64,000 nucleotides of DNA from Chromohalobacter canadensis (lineage in GTDB: Bacteria; Pseudomonadota; Gammaproteobacteria; Pseudomonadales; Halomonadaceae): NCBI RefSeq assembly GCF_029544075.1, contig NZ_JAJQJH010000013.1, positions 36,809 through 100,808 of the forward strand, read 5' to 3'. A program made the position numbers and the translations under genes. Of this stretch, positions 7,426 through 16,569 are shown piece after piece. The notes under the pieces were generated by a model. It was not told the DNA's origin. It was given only the letters and a program-made list of their open reading frames with translations, and searched no databases. Position 1 is the stretch's first letter, and every line of letters begins with the position of its first letter.

Positions 7426-8847
7426 ATGTCCGATGTGCAATTGATGTGGTTCCGCAGCGACCTGCGAACCTTCGATAACCGCGCCTTGCATGCCGCCGCC
7501 GAACGCGGACCGGTAATCGCCGTTTTCTTGATCAGCTTTCCGCAGTGGCAACATCACGACCACGGCGCCAACAAGGTGGACTTCTGGCTGCGTGGCGCAG
7601 CAGCGCTTCGTGAGCACCTGGCCGGTCTCAATATCCCCTTGCTGCAACGACGCATCGCGACCTACGACGAGGCACCCGCAGCACTGCTCGAACTGGCGCG
7701 CACTCATGGCGCCAGCGCGCTGCACTTCAATCGCGAATATCCTCTCAACGAGTCCCGCCGCGATGCGGCAGTGGAATCTGCCTTCCAGGCGAACGGGCTG
7801 GCAGTATGGGGCCATACCGATGCCGTCGCCTACGCCCCCGGCGAGCTGCTCACCGGCAAGGGCGAGCCATATAGCGTGTTCACGCCGTTCGCCAAGGCTT
7901 GGCATCGCCAGTTGGCGTCACGCCGCATCGCCTTGGTGGAAGAACCTGAGCCCCAAGCCCAACTGGCTATCGACGCCGACCCGCCGCCTTCTCGTGATCT
8001 CGAGGCGATGGCCGACGCGCCACTCGACCCGAGTCTGTGGCCCGCGGGACAGGACGAAGCCGGCGACCGCCTCGAACGCTTCCTGCGTTTTCGCGGCCAT
8101 CATTACAAGCGCCAGCGAGATTTCCCCGCACTCCCCGGCACCAGCGAACTGTCGCCCTACCTGGCGCTGGGCATGATCTCGCATCGCCAGTGCCTGCACG
8201 CGGTGATGAGCAACAACGAGGGCCACCTGGCCGACGGCGATGCCGGCCTCACCGCCTGGGCCAATGAATTGGTCTGGCGCGAGTTCTATCTGCATATCGC
8301 CGCCAGCTTTCCCGACATCAATCGCCACTGCCCCTTTCAGTCGCATACAAAGGCCTTGGCCTGGCGCGACGATGACGCGGGGTTTCAGGCTTGGTGCGAA
8401 GGGCGTACAGGCTATCCCCTGGTCGACGCCGCAATGCGCCAGCTCGTCCATTGTGGATGGATGCACAATCGCTTGCGCATGGTGGTGGCGATGTTCTTGT
8501 CCAAGCACTTGCTGATCGACTGGCGTCGCGGCGAGGCCTTCTTCATGCGGCATCTCATCGATGGCGACTTCGCCTCCAACAATGGCGGCTGGCAGTGGGC
8601 CGCCTCCACTGGCACCGACGCCGCGCCCTATTTCCGTATCTTCAATCCCACCACGCAGGCGGAACGTTTCGACCCCGAGGGGCGATTCATCGCGCAATGG
8701 CTCCCCGAACTGGCCGAGCTCCCCGTCAAGTCACGCTTTTTCCCCGACGAGTCGCAACGCCGCCGGACCGGCTATGCCACACCCATCGTCGACCACAAGG
8801 CAGCACGTCAACGCGCGCTGGACGCCTTCAAGTCACTGACGACGTAA
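7426..8847 (+). CDS. phrB: Deoxyribodipyrimidine photo-lyase (class I CPD photolyase)
   Basis: This enzyme repairs UV-induced cyclobutane pyrimidine dimers using blue light. The 473-aa protein has the N-terminal antenna-binding alpha/beta domain (LMWFRSDLRTFDN) and the C-terminal FAD domain with its conserved signatures: WANELVWREFY, RTGYPLVDAAMRQL, HNRLRMVVAMFL and the NNGGWQWAASTGTD block. The length is typical of bacterial class I enzymes (472 in E. coli). It follows the MerR gene by 27 bases, so it is probably the second gene of the operon. I see no separate promoter in front of it. Confidence 0.96.
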   Translation: MSDVQLMWFRSDLRTFDNRALHAAAERGPVIAVFLISFPQWQHHDHGANKVDFWLRGAAALREHLAGLNIPLLQRRIATYDEAPAALLELARTHGASALHFNREYPLNESRRDAAVESAFQANGLAVWGHTDAVAYAPGELLTGKGEPYSVFTPFAKAWHRQLASRRIALVEEPEPQAQLAIDADPPPSRDLEAMADAPLDPSLWPAGQDEAGDRLERFLRFRGHHYKRQRDFPALPGTSELSPYLALGMISHRQCLHAVMSNNEGHLADGDAGLTAWANELVWREFYLHIAASFPDINRHCPFQSHTKALAWRDDDAGFQAWCEGRTGYPLVDAAMRQLVHCGWMHNRLRMVVAMFLSKHLLIDWRRGEAFFMRHLIDGDFASNNGGWQWAASTGTDAAPYFRIFNPTTQAERFDPEGRFIAQWLPELAELPVKSRFFPDESQRRRTGYATPIVDHKAARQRALDAFKSLTT

Positions 8848-8895
8848 CCCACCCCAAGCGCAAGCCACAGCCCCACGCCCTTTTCGGAGGACAGC

Positions 8896-9342
8896 ATGAG
8901 CCAAGACACCGCATTGGCGACCTTTTGTCATGTCTTCGATAAATTGGACAAAAGGTGTACAGAGTCTCTCAAAAACCTCTACACTGACGATGTAGCATTC
9001 ACCGACCCGTTACATCACATCGAGGGCCGCGAAGTCCTGATGCGTTATTACGCGGACATGCTGGCCAATGTTCAGGCATGCCGGTTCGAGGTGACTCGCC
9101 GTCAGCGTGAGGGCGACGACGCCTTCGTGGCGTGGACGCTTCACCTGACGCATCCCCGTCTCGCTCGAGGACGGCCTCTGCGTATCGCGGGATGCTCGCA
9201 GTTGACGTTTCGTGGTGACCGGGTCTGTCGGCATCGTGATTATTTCGATGCCGGTGCAATGCTTTACGAACACCTGCCCCTGCTCGGGGCGGTGATTCGC
9301 TGGCTCAAGCGGCGCGTGGATCCGGCGAGCCACTTGCGCTAG
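8896..9342 (+). CDS. SnoaL-like / NTF2-fold protein
   Basis: This 148-aa protein shows the pattern of the nuclear transport factor 2-like (SnoaL) fold. An N-terminal helix is followed by YTDDVAFTDPLHHIEGRE, then strand-rich sequence including RYYADML and HRDYFDAGAMLYEHLPLLG. Its ligand or reaction is unknown. An ATG with a GGAGGA ribosome binding site lies 48 bases after the photolyase. SnoaL-like genes recur in photolyase/CFA-like clusters of other proteobacteria, so it probably serves the lipid-modifying pathway encoded downstream. That role is inference. Confidence 0.75.
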   Translation: MSQDTALATFCHVFDKLDKRCTESLKNLYTDDVAFTDPLHHIEGREVLMRYYADMLANVQACRFEVTRRQREGDDAFVAWTLHLTHPRLARGRPLRIAGCSQLTFRGDRVCRHRDYFDAGAMLYEHLPLLGAVIRWLKRRVDPASHLR

Positions 9343-9383
9343 GTATCCCGCACCACGTGCGCTCGGCATCTAGAGGAGAGCCC

Positions 9384-10175
9384 ATGGCGACCCCAACGGC
9401 ACCCCGACGTATCTGGCTGACCGGCGCCACCTCCGGCATCGGTGAAGCCCTTGCCAAGCGGTTGTTGCAAGACGGGCACCGCGTAGCCCTGACCGCACGT
9501 CGACGCGACACCCTGGAGGCACTCGCCGCCCCTTTCGAGAATGCCCTGGTGGTCCCCGCCGATCTCACTGACCGCGCGTCGGTCAGTGAGGCCGGAGCAA
9601 GGATCGAAGCCGTCTTCGGTGGGCTCGAGCTGGCACTGCTCAATGCCGGCACCTGCGAGTATCTGGATGCTCGCCACTTCGACGTCGACCTGATCGAGCG
9701 CGTGCTCGCCACCAACCTGCACGGCACCCTGTATGCCATCGATGCGGCATTGCCGCTACTGCGCCGCGCTCGCCATGGCACGCAGCGTCCGCAGCTGGCC
9801 GCCGTTTCCAGCGCTTCGGCGTATTTTCCACTGCCACGCGCCGAAGCTTACGGCGCTTCCAAGGCCGCGATCAGCTACTTCCTCACCTCCCTGCGACTCG
9901 ACCTGGCGGCGGAAGGCATCGATGTCAGCGTCATACACCCCGGATTCGTGCGCACACCGCTAACCGAGCGCAACGACTTCCCCATGCCCATGCGCGTCGA
10001 GGTCGATACCGCCGTCGAGGCCATACTAAGCGGCCTGGAAAAACGCGTGCTGGACATTCACTTCCCGCGCCGCTTCACCTTGCTGGTCAAGCTGGCGGGC
10101 ATCCTGCCGCCTGCGCTACGTCATCGGCTCGGGCGTCTCTTGACCCGTAACACCGCCGAAGAGGGTCGACCGTGA
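9384..10175 (+). CDS. Short-chain dehydrogenase/reductase
   Basis: This 263-aa classical SDR has the TGATSGIGEAL nucleotide-binding motif near the N-terminus, an NAG-like segment (ALLNAGTCEY), the catalytic Ser in SSASAYF and the YGASK (YxxxK) motif. The substrate is unknown. The ATG at 9384 has an AGGAGA ribosome binding site; an in-frame ATG at 9357 lacks one. Its stop overlaps the GTG start of the FAD oxidoreductase (GTGA), indicating translational coupling. Confidence 0.88.
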   Translation: MATPTAPRRIWLTGATSGIGEALAKRLLQDGHRVALTARRRDTLEALAAPFENALVVPADLTDRASVSEAGARIEAVFGGLELALLNAGTCEYLDARHFDVDLIERVLATNLHGTLYAIDAALPLLRRARHGTQRPQLAAVSSASAYFPLPRAEAYGASKAAISYFLTSLRLDLAAEGIDVSVIHPGFVRTPLTERNDFPMPMRVEVDTAVEAILSGLEKRVLDIHFPRRFTLLVKLAGILPPALRHRLGRLLTRNTAEEGRP

Positions 10176-11500
10176 ACGTGCCCGCCTCACGCATCGCGGT
10201 GGTCGGCGGCGGCATTGCCGGCATGGCCGCCGCCCATTACCTCTCGCAACGCCACGAGGTGACACTGTTCGAGGCCAACGAGCACCTCGGTGGCCACACT
10301 GCGACCGTGGATGTCGAGCTGGACGGGCACCGGCATGCCATCGACACCGGTTTCATTGTCTTCAACGACCGCACCTATCCACACTTTCAGCGCTTGCTTG
10401 CACAGTTGGGCGTGACCGCACAAGCCACCGAAATGAGCTTTTCGGTGCATGCCACGCACGAGGACTTCGAATATAACGGCCATACCCTCGATACTCTGTT
10501 CGCCCAGCGTCGTAATCTACTGCGCCCCGGCTTTCACAGAATGCTGCGCGATATCCTGCGCTTCAATCGCCACGCGGTACGCGACCTATCACACGGCACC
10601 TTGCCGGAGGGCATGACGCTGGGCGAGTACCTGGCGCGGGGTGGCTACGGCGAGGCTTTCCGGCGCCGTTACCTGCTGCCCATGGGTGCCGCTATCTGGT
10701 CCGCCAGCGAACGCGACATGGCGAATTTCCCGCTGACATCCTTCGTGCGTTTCTTTCATCATCATGGGTTGCTGTCGGTGCATAATCGCCCTCAGTGGTA
10801 CACGCTAGTGGGCGGCGCACGACGCTACATAGCCCCGCTGACGGCCGCCTATGCTCAGCGCGTCCGCTTGGCCTGCCCGGTGCGGAGTATCGATCGCGAT
10901 GCAACGGGCGTGACACTGACCACGCCCCAAGGGCGGGAGCGTTTCGATCAGGTGGTGCTCGCCTGCCACAGCGACCAGGCACTGGCGATGCTCAGCGCCC
11001 CTAGTCAAGCAGAACGACAGATCCTCGATGCCCTGCCTTATCAGGACAATGATGTTGTCTTGCATACCGATACCCGAATGCTGCCACGACGGCGCCGCGC
11101 CTGGGCAAGCTGGAACTATCGCATCGATGGACGCCAGGACGACGCCCGCGTCTCGGTGACCTACGACATGAACCGCCTCCAGCATCTGACAGGCGCGACG
11201 CGTTTCTGCGTGACGCTCAACGACAGCGACGCCATCGCCCCCGAGTGCATGCTTCAGCGCTTCGTCTATCGTCACCCCTGCTTCACGCTGGCGGGTGCCG
11301 CTGCCCAGCAGCGTCATGCGGAAATCTCCGGTCCGCACCAGCGCACGCATTTCTGTGGCGCGTACTGGCGCCACGGTTTCCACGAAGACGGCGTCTGGAG
11401 CGCGCTGCGCGTGGCCCGTGCACTGGGCTGCGATGAATTCGGTGTCCTGCAAGGGTCTCTCTCACCGGCAACCGCAGTACCTGAAGGAGTCCAGGCATGA
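10172..11500 (+). CDS. FAD-dependent amine-oxidase-like oxidoreductase (COG2907)
   Basis: This 442-aa flavoprotein begins with a dinucleotide-binding GGGIAGMAAA motif and the EANEHLGGHT signature of the NAD(P)-binding amine oxidase family. HFCGAYWRHGFHEDGVWSA near the C-terminus is typical of COG2907. The start is GTG at 10172, overlapping the previous stop. Homologues in cfa-like clusters are thought to desaturate or oxidise fatty acyl chains, and related BfaA/UfaD-type proteins partner CFA-like methyltransferases. The substrate here is inferred only. The stop overlaps the ATG of the DUF1365 gene. Confidence 0.87.
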   Translation: MNVPASRIAVVGGGIAGMAAAHYLSQRHEVTLFEANEHLGGHTATVDVELDGHRHAIDTGFIVFNDRTYPHFQRLLAQLGVTAQATEMSFSVHATHEDFEYNGHTLDTLFAQRRNLLRPGFHRMLRDILRFNRHAVRDLSHGTLPEGMTLGEYLARGGYGEAFRRRYLLPMGAAIWSASERDMANFPLTSFVRFFHHHGLLSVHNRPQWYTLVGGARRYIAPLTAAYAQRVRLACPVRSIDRDATGVTLTTPQGRERFDQVVLACHSDQALAMLSAPSQAERQILDALPYQDNDVVLHTDTRMLPRRRRAWASWNYRIDGRQDDARVSVTYDMNRLQHLTGATRFCVTLNDSDAIAPECMLQRFVYRHPCFTLAGAAAQQRHAEISGPHQRTHFCGAYWRHGFHEDGVWSALRVARALGCDEFGVLQGSLSPATAVPEGVQA

Positions 11501-12261
11501 GCGCCCCCTTGCATAGCCGGGTAGCCTTGGGCGAACTGCGCCATCGGCGATTCACGCCGCGAACGCACCGTTTCACCTACCGCGTGTGGATGGCCTGGCT
11601 CGACTTGGACGAGCTACCCGAACTCTTCGATCCGCTGCCGGGATTCAGTGCACGACGTGCTGCGCTGGCGCGCTTTCGCCGCGAGGATTATCTGGGGCCC
11701 ACGCATCTGCCGCTCAAGACGGCGGTGCGGCAGCGACTTCGCCACGAGCTGGGCGAAGCACCCGACGGCCCGATTCGCATGCTGACCCAGCTGCGCCTCT
11801 GCGGGGTGCTCTTCAACCCCATCACGCTGTATTACGCCTACGACCGAGACGAGCGTCTGTGCGCCATTCTCGGCGAAGTCACCAATACGCCGTGGCGGGA
11901 GCGCCAGGTCTATGCCTACCGAGTGACGCCGACGCGCCATGTCCATGCCGCGTATTTCGACAAGGCGCTGCATGTCTCGCCGTTCAACCCCATGGACATG
12001 CGCTATCGCTGGCGCTTCAACACACCAAGCGAGCACCTGCTGATGCACATGGAGGCATGGCGCGAGGACACGCGCCATTTCGATGCCACGCTGAGCCTGC
12101 ATTTCGCACCAGCGGGACGGCGCGCGTGGCTTGCCGCCCTGGCACGGGCCCCTTGGATGAGCCTCAAGACGCTGGCCGGCATTCATTTCGAGGCATTGCG
12201 TCTATGGCTGAAGCGCGTGCCACTCTTTTCCCATCCCCGTGGCGAGGAGACACGCCCGTGA
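11497..12261 (+). CDS. DUF1365 family protein
   Basis: This 254-aa protein belongs to the DUF1365 family, recognised by its N-terminal LRHRRFTPRTHRFTYRVWM, the CGVLFNPITLYYAY core and VSPFNPMDMRYRWRF. The function is unknown. In many bacteria it sits between the COG2907 oxidoreductase and the CFA-like enzyme, exactly as here. The ATG overlaps the upstream stop (ATGA), and its own TGA overlaps the GTG of the CFA-like gene, so all three are translationally coupled. Confidence 0.88.
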   Translation: MSAPLHSRVALGELRHRRFTPRTHRFTYRVWMAWLDLDELPELFDPLPGFSARRAALARFRREDYLGPTHLPLKTAVRQRLRHELGEAPDGPIRMLTQLRLCGVLFNPITLYYAYDRDERLCAILGEVTNTPWRERQVYAYRVTPTRHVHAAYFDKALHVSPFNPMDMRYRWRFNTPSEHLLMHMEAWREDTRHFDATLSLHFAPAGRRAWLAALARAPWMSLKTLAGIHFEALRLWLKRVPLFSHPRGEETRP

Positions 12262-13526
12262 CGACGACCCGTTCCGCCACCAAGACGCCTGCCAGCACGC
12301 TCGGTGCGCGCATAGCACGTTGGCTCAAGCCACGCCTGCTGCGTCAGCTGTCGACCATAGAGGGCGGCGTGCTCATCATCGAGGAAGCCGGACGCACTCA
12401 TCGTCTCGGCCAGGGTGGACCACTCACGGTACGCCTGCAGGTACATCATGACCGAGTCTGGCGACGCATTGCGCTGGGGGGCAGCGTCGCGGCCGGGGAA
12501 ACCTATATGGACGGTGACTGGCACTGCGATGACCTGGTCGCGCTGATTCGTTTGCTCGCGCGCAACCTGGAGCACGTCAACGAACGTCTGGAGAAAGGCC
12601 CCGCACGATTGGCGCATAGTGTGCTCAGTACTCTCCAATCCCTACAACGCAATACCTCTGGTCGCGCCCGACGCCATGTAGCCGCGCATTACGACCTCGG
12701 CAATGACCTCTTCGAGACGTTCCTCGATCGCGAGCACTGGCTTTACTCCAGCGCCATCTTTCCACGCCCCGAAGCTAGCCTGGAAGACGCGTCGACATAC
12801 AAGCTGGAGCTCATTCTCGACAAGCTGGATGTTGGCCCCGAACATCACCTGTTGGAGATCGGCACCGGCTGGGGCGGGCTGGCACTGTACGCGGCACGCA
12901 CCCGAGGCTGCCGCGTCACCACCACGACCATTTCCGAGGCGCAGTACGCGCATACTGCGCTGCGCATACGCGAAGCCGGCCTCGAGGATCGCATCACCCT
13001 ACTCAAGCGCGATTATCGCGACCTCGAGGGGCGTTACGACCGCCTGGTATCGGTGGAAATGATCGAGGCAGTGGGGCATCAGTACCTGGACACTTATCTG
13101 GCCACCGTCGACAGTCTACTCGATGACGACGGCTTGGCGCTGATTCAGGCCATCACCATTCGCGACCAGCGCTATGAAGCAGCCAAGCGCGAGGTCGACT
13201 TCATCAAGCGTTACATCTTTCCTGGCGGTTTCCTGCCTTCCCACCAGGCGATGCTGGAAAGCATCGCGCGGCGCACGCAACTCAACGTACTCATCCTCGA
13301 CGAGATCGGGGCACATTATGCGCGTACGCTTTGCGAATGGCGCCAGCGCTTCGAATCCAGCCTCGAGCGCGTTCGTAGTCTCGGCTATGACGAACGCTTC
13401 ATCCGCATGTGGCGCTATTATCTGTGCTACTGCGAAGGCGGCTTCCGCGAGCGCACCATCGGCGCCTCGCAGTGGCTACTGGCCAAACCTGGCAGCCGGC
13501 GCGCACCGCTCACCGGCGCACCTTGA
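12258..13526 (+). CDS. Cyclopropane-fatty-acid-synthase-like SAM methyltransferase with altered active site
   Basis: This 422-aa protein of the CFA family has HYDLGNDLF, the SAM-binding IGTGWGG at 201-207, SVEMIEAVG and KRYIFPGGFLPS. Alignment by eye to E. coli Cfa shows changes at bicarbonate-coordinating positions. Cys139 (YSCA) is Ser165 here, and His266 (LLHTIG) is Gln297. Glu239 is kept as Glu270, and the Tyr317 region (YYL) is kept. It may therefore methylate unsaturated acyl chains without making a cyclopropane ring, as proposed for UfaM/BfaB-type enzymes. The start is GTG at 12258, overlapping the DUF1365 stop. The DUF2878 gene follows after 4 bases. Confidence 0.88.
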   Translation: MTTTRSATKTPASTLGARIARWLKPRLLRQLSTIEGGVLIIEEAGRTHRLGQGGPLTVRLQVHHDRVWRRIALGGSVAAGETYMDGDWHCDDLVALIRLLARNLEHVNERLEKGPARLAHSVLSTLQSLQRNTSGRARRHVAAHYDLGNDLFETFLDREHWLYSSAIFPRPEASLEDASTYKLELILDKLDVGPEHHLLEIGTGWGGLALYAARTRGCRVTTTTISEAQYAHTALRIREAGLEDRITLLKRDYRDLEGRYDRLVSVEMIEAVGHQYLDTYLATVDSLLDDDGLALIQAITIRDQRYEAAKREVDFIKRYIFPGGFLPSHQAMLESIARRTQLNVLILDEIGAHYARTLCEWRQRFESSLERVRSLGYDERFIRMWRYYLCYCEGGFRERTIGASQWLLAKPGSRRAPLTGAP

Positions 13527-13530
13527 CGCC

Positions 13531-14025
13531 ATGCTTGGCAAGATTTTAAACGCGCTCGCGTTTCAAGTCGGCTGGCTAGCCTGCGTGCTCGGTGGTACGC
13601 CCTGGGCCTTGCTCACGGTCACGGTAATCGTGACGTGTCACCTGCGGTGGCTGGGCATACCGGGAGAGTGGCGCTGGCTGGCGGGATTCACGCTACTCGG
13701 CGCGGGCGTGGACGGCACGCTGACGTTGCTCGGCGGTTTACGCTTTACCGATGGATCGGAACTCACTCCGGTACTGCCGCTATGGCTGTGGCTGCTCTGG
13801 CCGCTATTCGCGACCACCATTCACCATTCACTCGCTTGGCTATGGTCGCACCCGTGGCTGGCGATGCTTGGCGGGGCGCTCGGTGGGCCGAGTTCCTACC
13901 TGGGGGGTGCACGCCTGGCGGATGTCGAACTGGCGCCTTGGGCTGTGGCGGTGCAGGCCGTAGTGTGGAGCAGTCTATGCGGATGGTTGGCGCTCAGGAA
14001 AGTGACACCTCGAGATCGCCCTTGA
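13531..14025 (+). CDS. DUF2878 family inner-membrane protein
   Basis: This 164-aa, very hydrophobic protein has about five membrane segments and an ALAFQVGW start typical of DUF2878. The function is unknown. It begins 4 bases after the CFA-like gene and is the last gene of the operon. Its 3' end overlaps the convergent GGDEF-EAL gene by 32 bases. Members commonly occur with photolyase, CFA-like and DUF1365 genes. Confidence 0.85.
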   Translation: MLGKILNALAFQVGWLACVLGGTPWALLTVTVIVTCHLRWLGIPGEWRWLAGFTLLGAGVDGTLTLLGGLRFTDGSELTPVLPLWLWLLWPLFATTIHHSLAWLWSHPWLAMLGGALGGPSSYLGGARLADVELAPWAVAVQAVVWSSLCGWLALRKVTPRDRP

Positions 14026-15829
14026 GCCGCCTCTCGACATCGGTGACCCGTTCGGGGCGGGCATAGAGGAAGCCTTGCACCATGGCACAACCCTCTGCAC
14101 GCAGATAATCCCGCTGCGCCTCGGTTTCCACCCCTTCGGCGACCACGTCCAGCCCAAGGCCGCGAGCCATGGCGAGCACTGCCGAGGTGATAGCAGCATC
14201 GGCGCTATCGTCGGGCAGGGCACGCACGAAGGCACGGTCGAGCTTGAGCTTATCCACCGGCAACTGCTTGAGATAGGCCATCGATGAATAGCCGGTGCCG
14301 AAGTCGTCGATGGCAATCGGATGCCCTTTGTCACGCAGCGCGACGAGACGCGTCGATATGTCCCCAGCGCGCTCGTCGAGCAGTACCGACTCGGTCAGTT
14401 CCAGTCCCAGCATGGCCGCAGGCACGTTGTGCTTGGACAAACTGGCAGACAACCGGGACTCAAGATCGCCCTGGATTAGCTGCACCGCAGAGATATTGAT
14501 CCACACTGGCACGAACGATAACCCTTGCTGGCGCCAGGTCGACAACTGCGCACAGGCGTGATCGATCACCCAATCGCCCAGCGACGCCATCAAACCGTGG
14601 CGTTCGGCCAAAGGGATGAACGTCGCCGGCGAAATCATGCCATGCGTGGGATGATACCAGCGCAGCAGGGCTTCCATGCCGGCCAGACGGCCGTCGTCGA
14701 GATAGTGCTGGGTCTGGTAGAAAAGCTCGAGTTGCGTACCGTGCGCCAGGGCTTGGCGAAGCTCGTTGAGCAGCTCGAGTTGAGGATCCCCCGCGACTTC
14801 CAGCGAAGGACGGAAGCGTTGACTATGGTTACGCCCGTGGCGCTTGGCGGCATAGAGTGCCGACTCGAGACGCTGGAACAGCACGCCGGGATCACGCCCG
14901 TCTTCGGGCGCCCGGCAAGTGCCGATGGTCAGCCCCAGGCGAAGGGGTTTGTCACCGATTTCGAACGGTTCGCTAAGATGCCCGCGTAGCCCTTCCACCC
15001 ATTGTTCGTGATCATCATAAGTCGTGGTGCGAATGACCATGAACTCGTCGCCGCCCAGGCGCCCTACCACCCCTCCGGCGACAAAGGCGTCGAGCCGTTG
15101 CCCGAAGCGTGATAGCAGGCGATCGCCCTTGTCGACGCCCATGGTGTCATTGACGGCCTTGAAGCCATCGATATCGATCAACGCGATATCCAATCCCTCG
15201 CCTGCTCGCAGTCGCTGCAAGCGCGAGGCCAACAAATCATGCAGACGTCGGCGATTGGGTAAGCCGGTCAACGGGTCCTCGAAGCCGATACGTTGCAAAT
15301 CCTGCTCACGTGCCTTGTGACGAGTGATATCGGTGAACAATCCCACGTAATGCGTGACACGCCCCTTGTCATCTGCGACCGCCCGCACACGCAGCCATTC
15401 GGGGAATTGATCGCCATGCTTGCGCTGGTTCCAGACTTCCCCTTCCCACTGCCCGGTGGCATTGAGGGTCTGCCAATAATGTTCGTAGAAAGCCTTGTCA
15501 TGGCGCCCGGAGGAGAGCACCGATGGATCGAGGCCGCGTATCTCGTCATCACTGTAGCCGGTGATGTGCGTAAAGGCCGGATTGACCGCCTCGATGCGAT
15601 TGTGGGAGTTGGAAATAACCACGCCATCGGGGGAGAGCGTGAGCGCCGCTTCGGTCAGCCGACGACGGGTCGCCTCTAGACGAATCTGCCGCCAGGCATC
15701 CAGGGCGCCAATGGTTACGATCACCAAAGCCGCCAGGCGCAGCATTAGCGTCGGCAACAGGCTCATGGAGGCCATGGCAGCAATGCCCGTCCATACCAAG
15801 GGACGGTTGAGCGTAAAGACGGACCACAT
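13994..15829 (-). CDS. PAS-GGDEF-EAL cyclic-di-GMP signalling protein
   Basis: This 611-aa protein has an N-terminal hydrophobic segment (about residues 10-45) and a PAS/PAC domain (about 60-180, GVVISNSHNRIEAVNP, ITGYSDDEI). A GGDEF domain with an intact GGDEF follows (GRLGGDEFMV). The C-terminal EAL domain keeps the catalytic [20 protein letters not shown], Lys in KLKLD, VAEGVET and QGF. Both synthesis and breakdown of c-di-GMP are therefore possible, and EAL-type hydrolysis is the safer prediction. It overlaps the convergent DUF2878 gene at its 3' end. The upstream 211-base gap is shared with divergent fabA. Confidence 0.93.
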   Translation of the reverse strand: MWSVFTLNRPLVWTGIAAMASMSLLPTLMLRLAALVIVTIGALDAWRQIRLEATRRRLTEAALTLSPDGVVISNSHNRIEAVNPAFTHITGYSDDEIRGLDPSVLSSGRHDKAFYEHYWQTLNATGQWEGEVWNQRKHGDQFPEWLRVRAVADDKGRVTHYVGLFTDITRHKAREQDLQRIGFEDPLTGLPNRRRLHDLLASRLQRLRAGEGLDIALIDIDGFKAVNDTMGVDKGDRLLSRFGQRLDAFVAGGVVGRLGGDEFMVIRTTTYDDHEQWVEGLRGHLSEPFEIGDKPLRLGLTIGTCRAPEDGRDPGVLFQRLESALYAAKRHGRNHSQRFRPSLEVAGDPQLELLNELRQALAHGTQLELFYQTQHYLDDGRLAGMEALLRWYHPTHGMISPATFIPLAERHGLMASLGDWVIDHACAQLSTWRQQGLSFVPVWINISAVQLIQGDLESRLSASLSKHNVPAAMLGLELTESVLLDERAGDISTRLVALRDKGHPIAIDDFGTGYSSMAYLKQLPVDKLKLDRAFVRALPDDSADAAITSAVLAMARGLGLDVVAEGVETEAQRDYLRAEGCAMVQGFLYARPERVTDVERRLKGDLEVSLS

Positions 15830-16040
15830 GGTGAATTAGCGGCTCAATCAATAGAGGTTCGTGAAGGTGCAGGCATCATGCCCCTTCTCTTGCGACCGGC
15901 GCAACCCGCACCCATCCGCGGATTGCACCCATAACGCGCGCCCGGTAGGCTAGCCCAGCGTGCATTCATTCGGCACTGCCAGTAGACTAAGGTGTTCGTG
16001 CTCTGCGACGCACCACAATTTCGACTCTCGGAAAGACTCA

Positions 16041-16556
16041 GTGACCAAGCAACATTCTTTCAGCTACGAAGAACTGCTGGCATGCAGCCAGGGCGAGCTT
16101 TTCGGCCCGGGCAACGCCCAGCTGCCGGCCCCCAACATGCTGATGCTCGACCGCATCACGCAGATCCAGGAGGGCGGAGGCGAGTACGACAAGGGCGAGC
16201 TCATCGCCGAACTGGATATCCACCCCGACCTGTGGTTCTTCGATTGCCACTTCCCCGGCGACCCGGTCATGCCTGGCTGCCTGGGTCTGGATGCCATGTG
16301 GCAACTGGTCGGCTTCTACCTCGGCTGGCTGGGCCATCCTGGCCGCGGGCGCGCCTTGGGCTGTGGCGAGGTCAAGTTCTCTGGCCAGATCATGCCCGAT
16401 GCCGCCAAGGTCACCTACCGGATCAACCTCAAGCGGATCATTACCCGGCGGTTGATACTAGGGATTGCCGACGGCACCGTCTCGGTCGACGGTCGCGATA
16501 TCTATCAGGCCAACGATTTGCGCGTTGGCTTGTTTACCTCCACCGCGAATTTCTGA
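16041..16556 (+). CDS. fabA: 3-hydroxydecanoyl-ACP dehydratase/isomerase FabA
   Basis: FabA introduces the cis double bond in bacterial unsaturated fatty acid synthesis. The 171-aa product has [12 protein letters not shown] and the active-site block [20 protein letters not shown], with the catalytic His and Asp present. The start is GTG at 16041 ([13 protein letters not shown]), giving a length almost equal to E. coli FabA (172). fabB follows after 13 bases, the classic fabAB pair. The 211-base region upstream (15830-16040) shows no strong promoter that I can name with confidence. Confidence 0.97.
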   Translation: MTKQHSFSYEELLACSQGELFGPGNAQLPAPNMLMLDRITQIQEGGGEYDKGELIAELDIHPDLWFFDCHFPGDPVMPGCLGLDAMWQLVGFYLGWLGHPGRGRALGCGEVKFSGQIMPDAAKVTYRINLKRIITRRLILGIADGTVSVDGRDIYQANDLRVGLFTSTANF

Positions 16557-16569
16557 TCAGGAGGCTTCC

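Noticed and set aside
12258..13526. Calling the CFA-like gene a standard cyclopropane synthase (cfa)
   Set aside because: Two bicarbonate-site residues differ from E. coli Cfa, so the exact product should not be assumed and no symbol was given.
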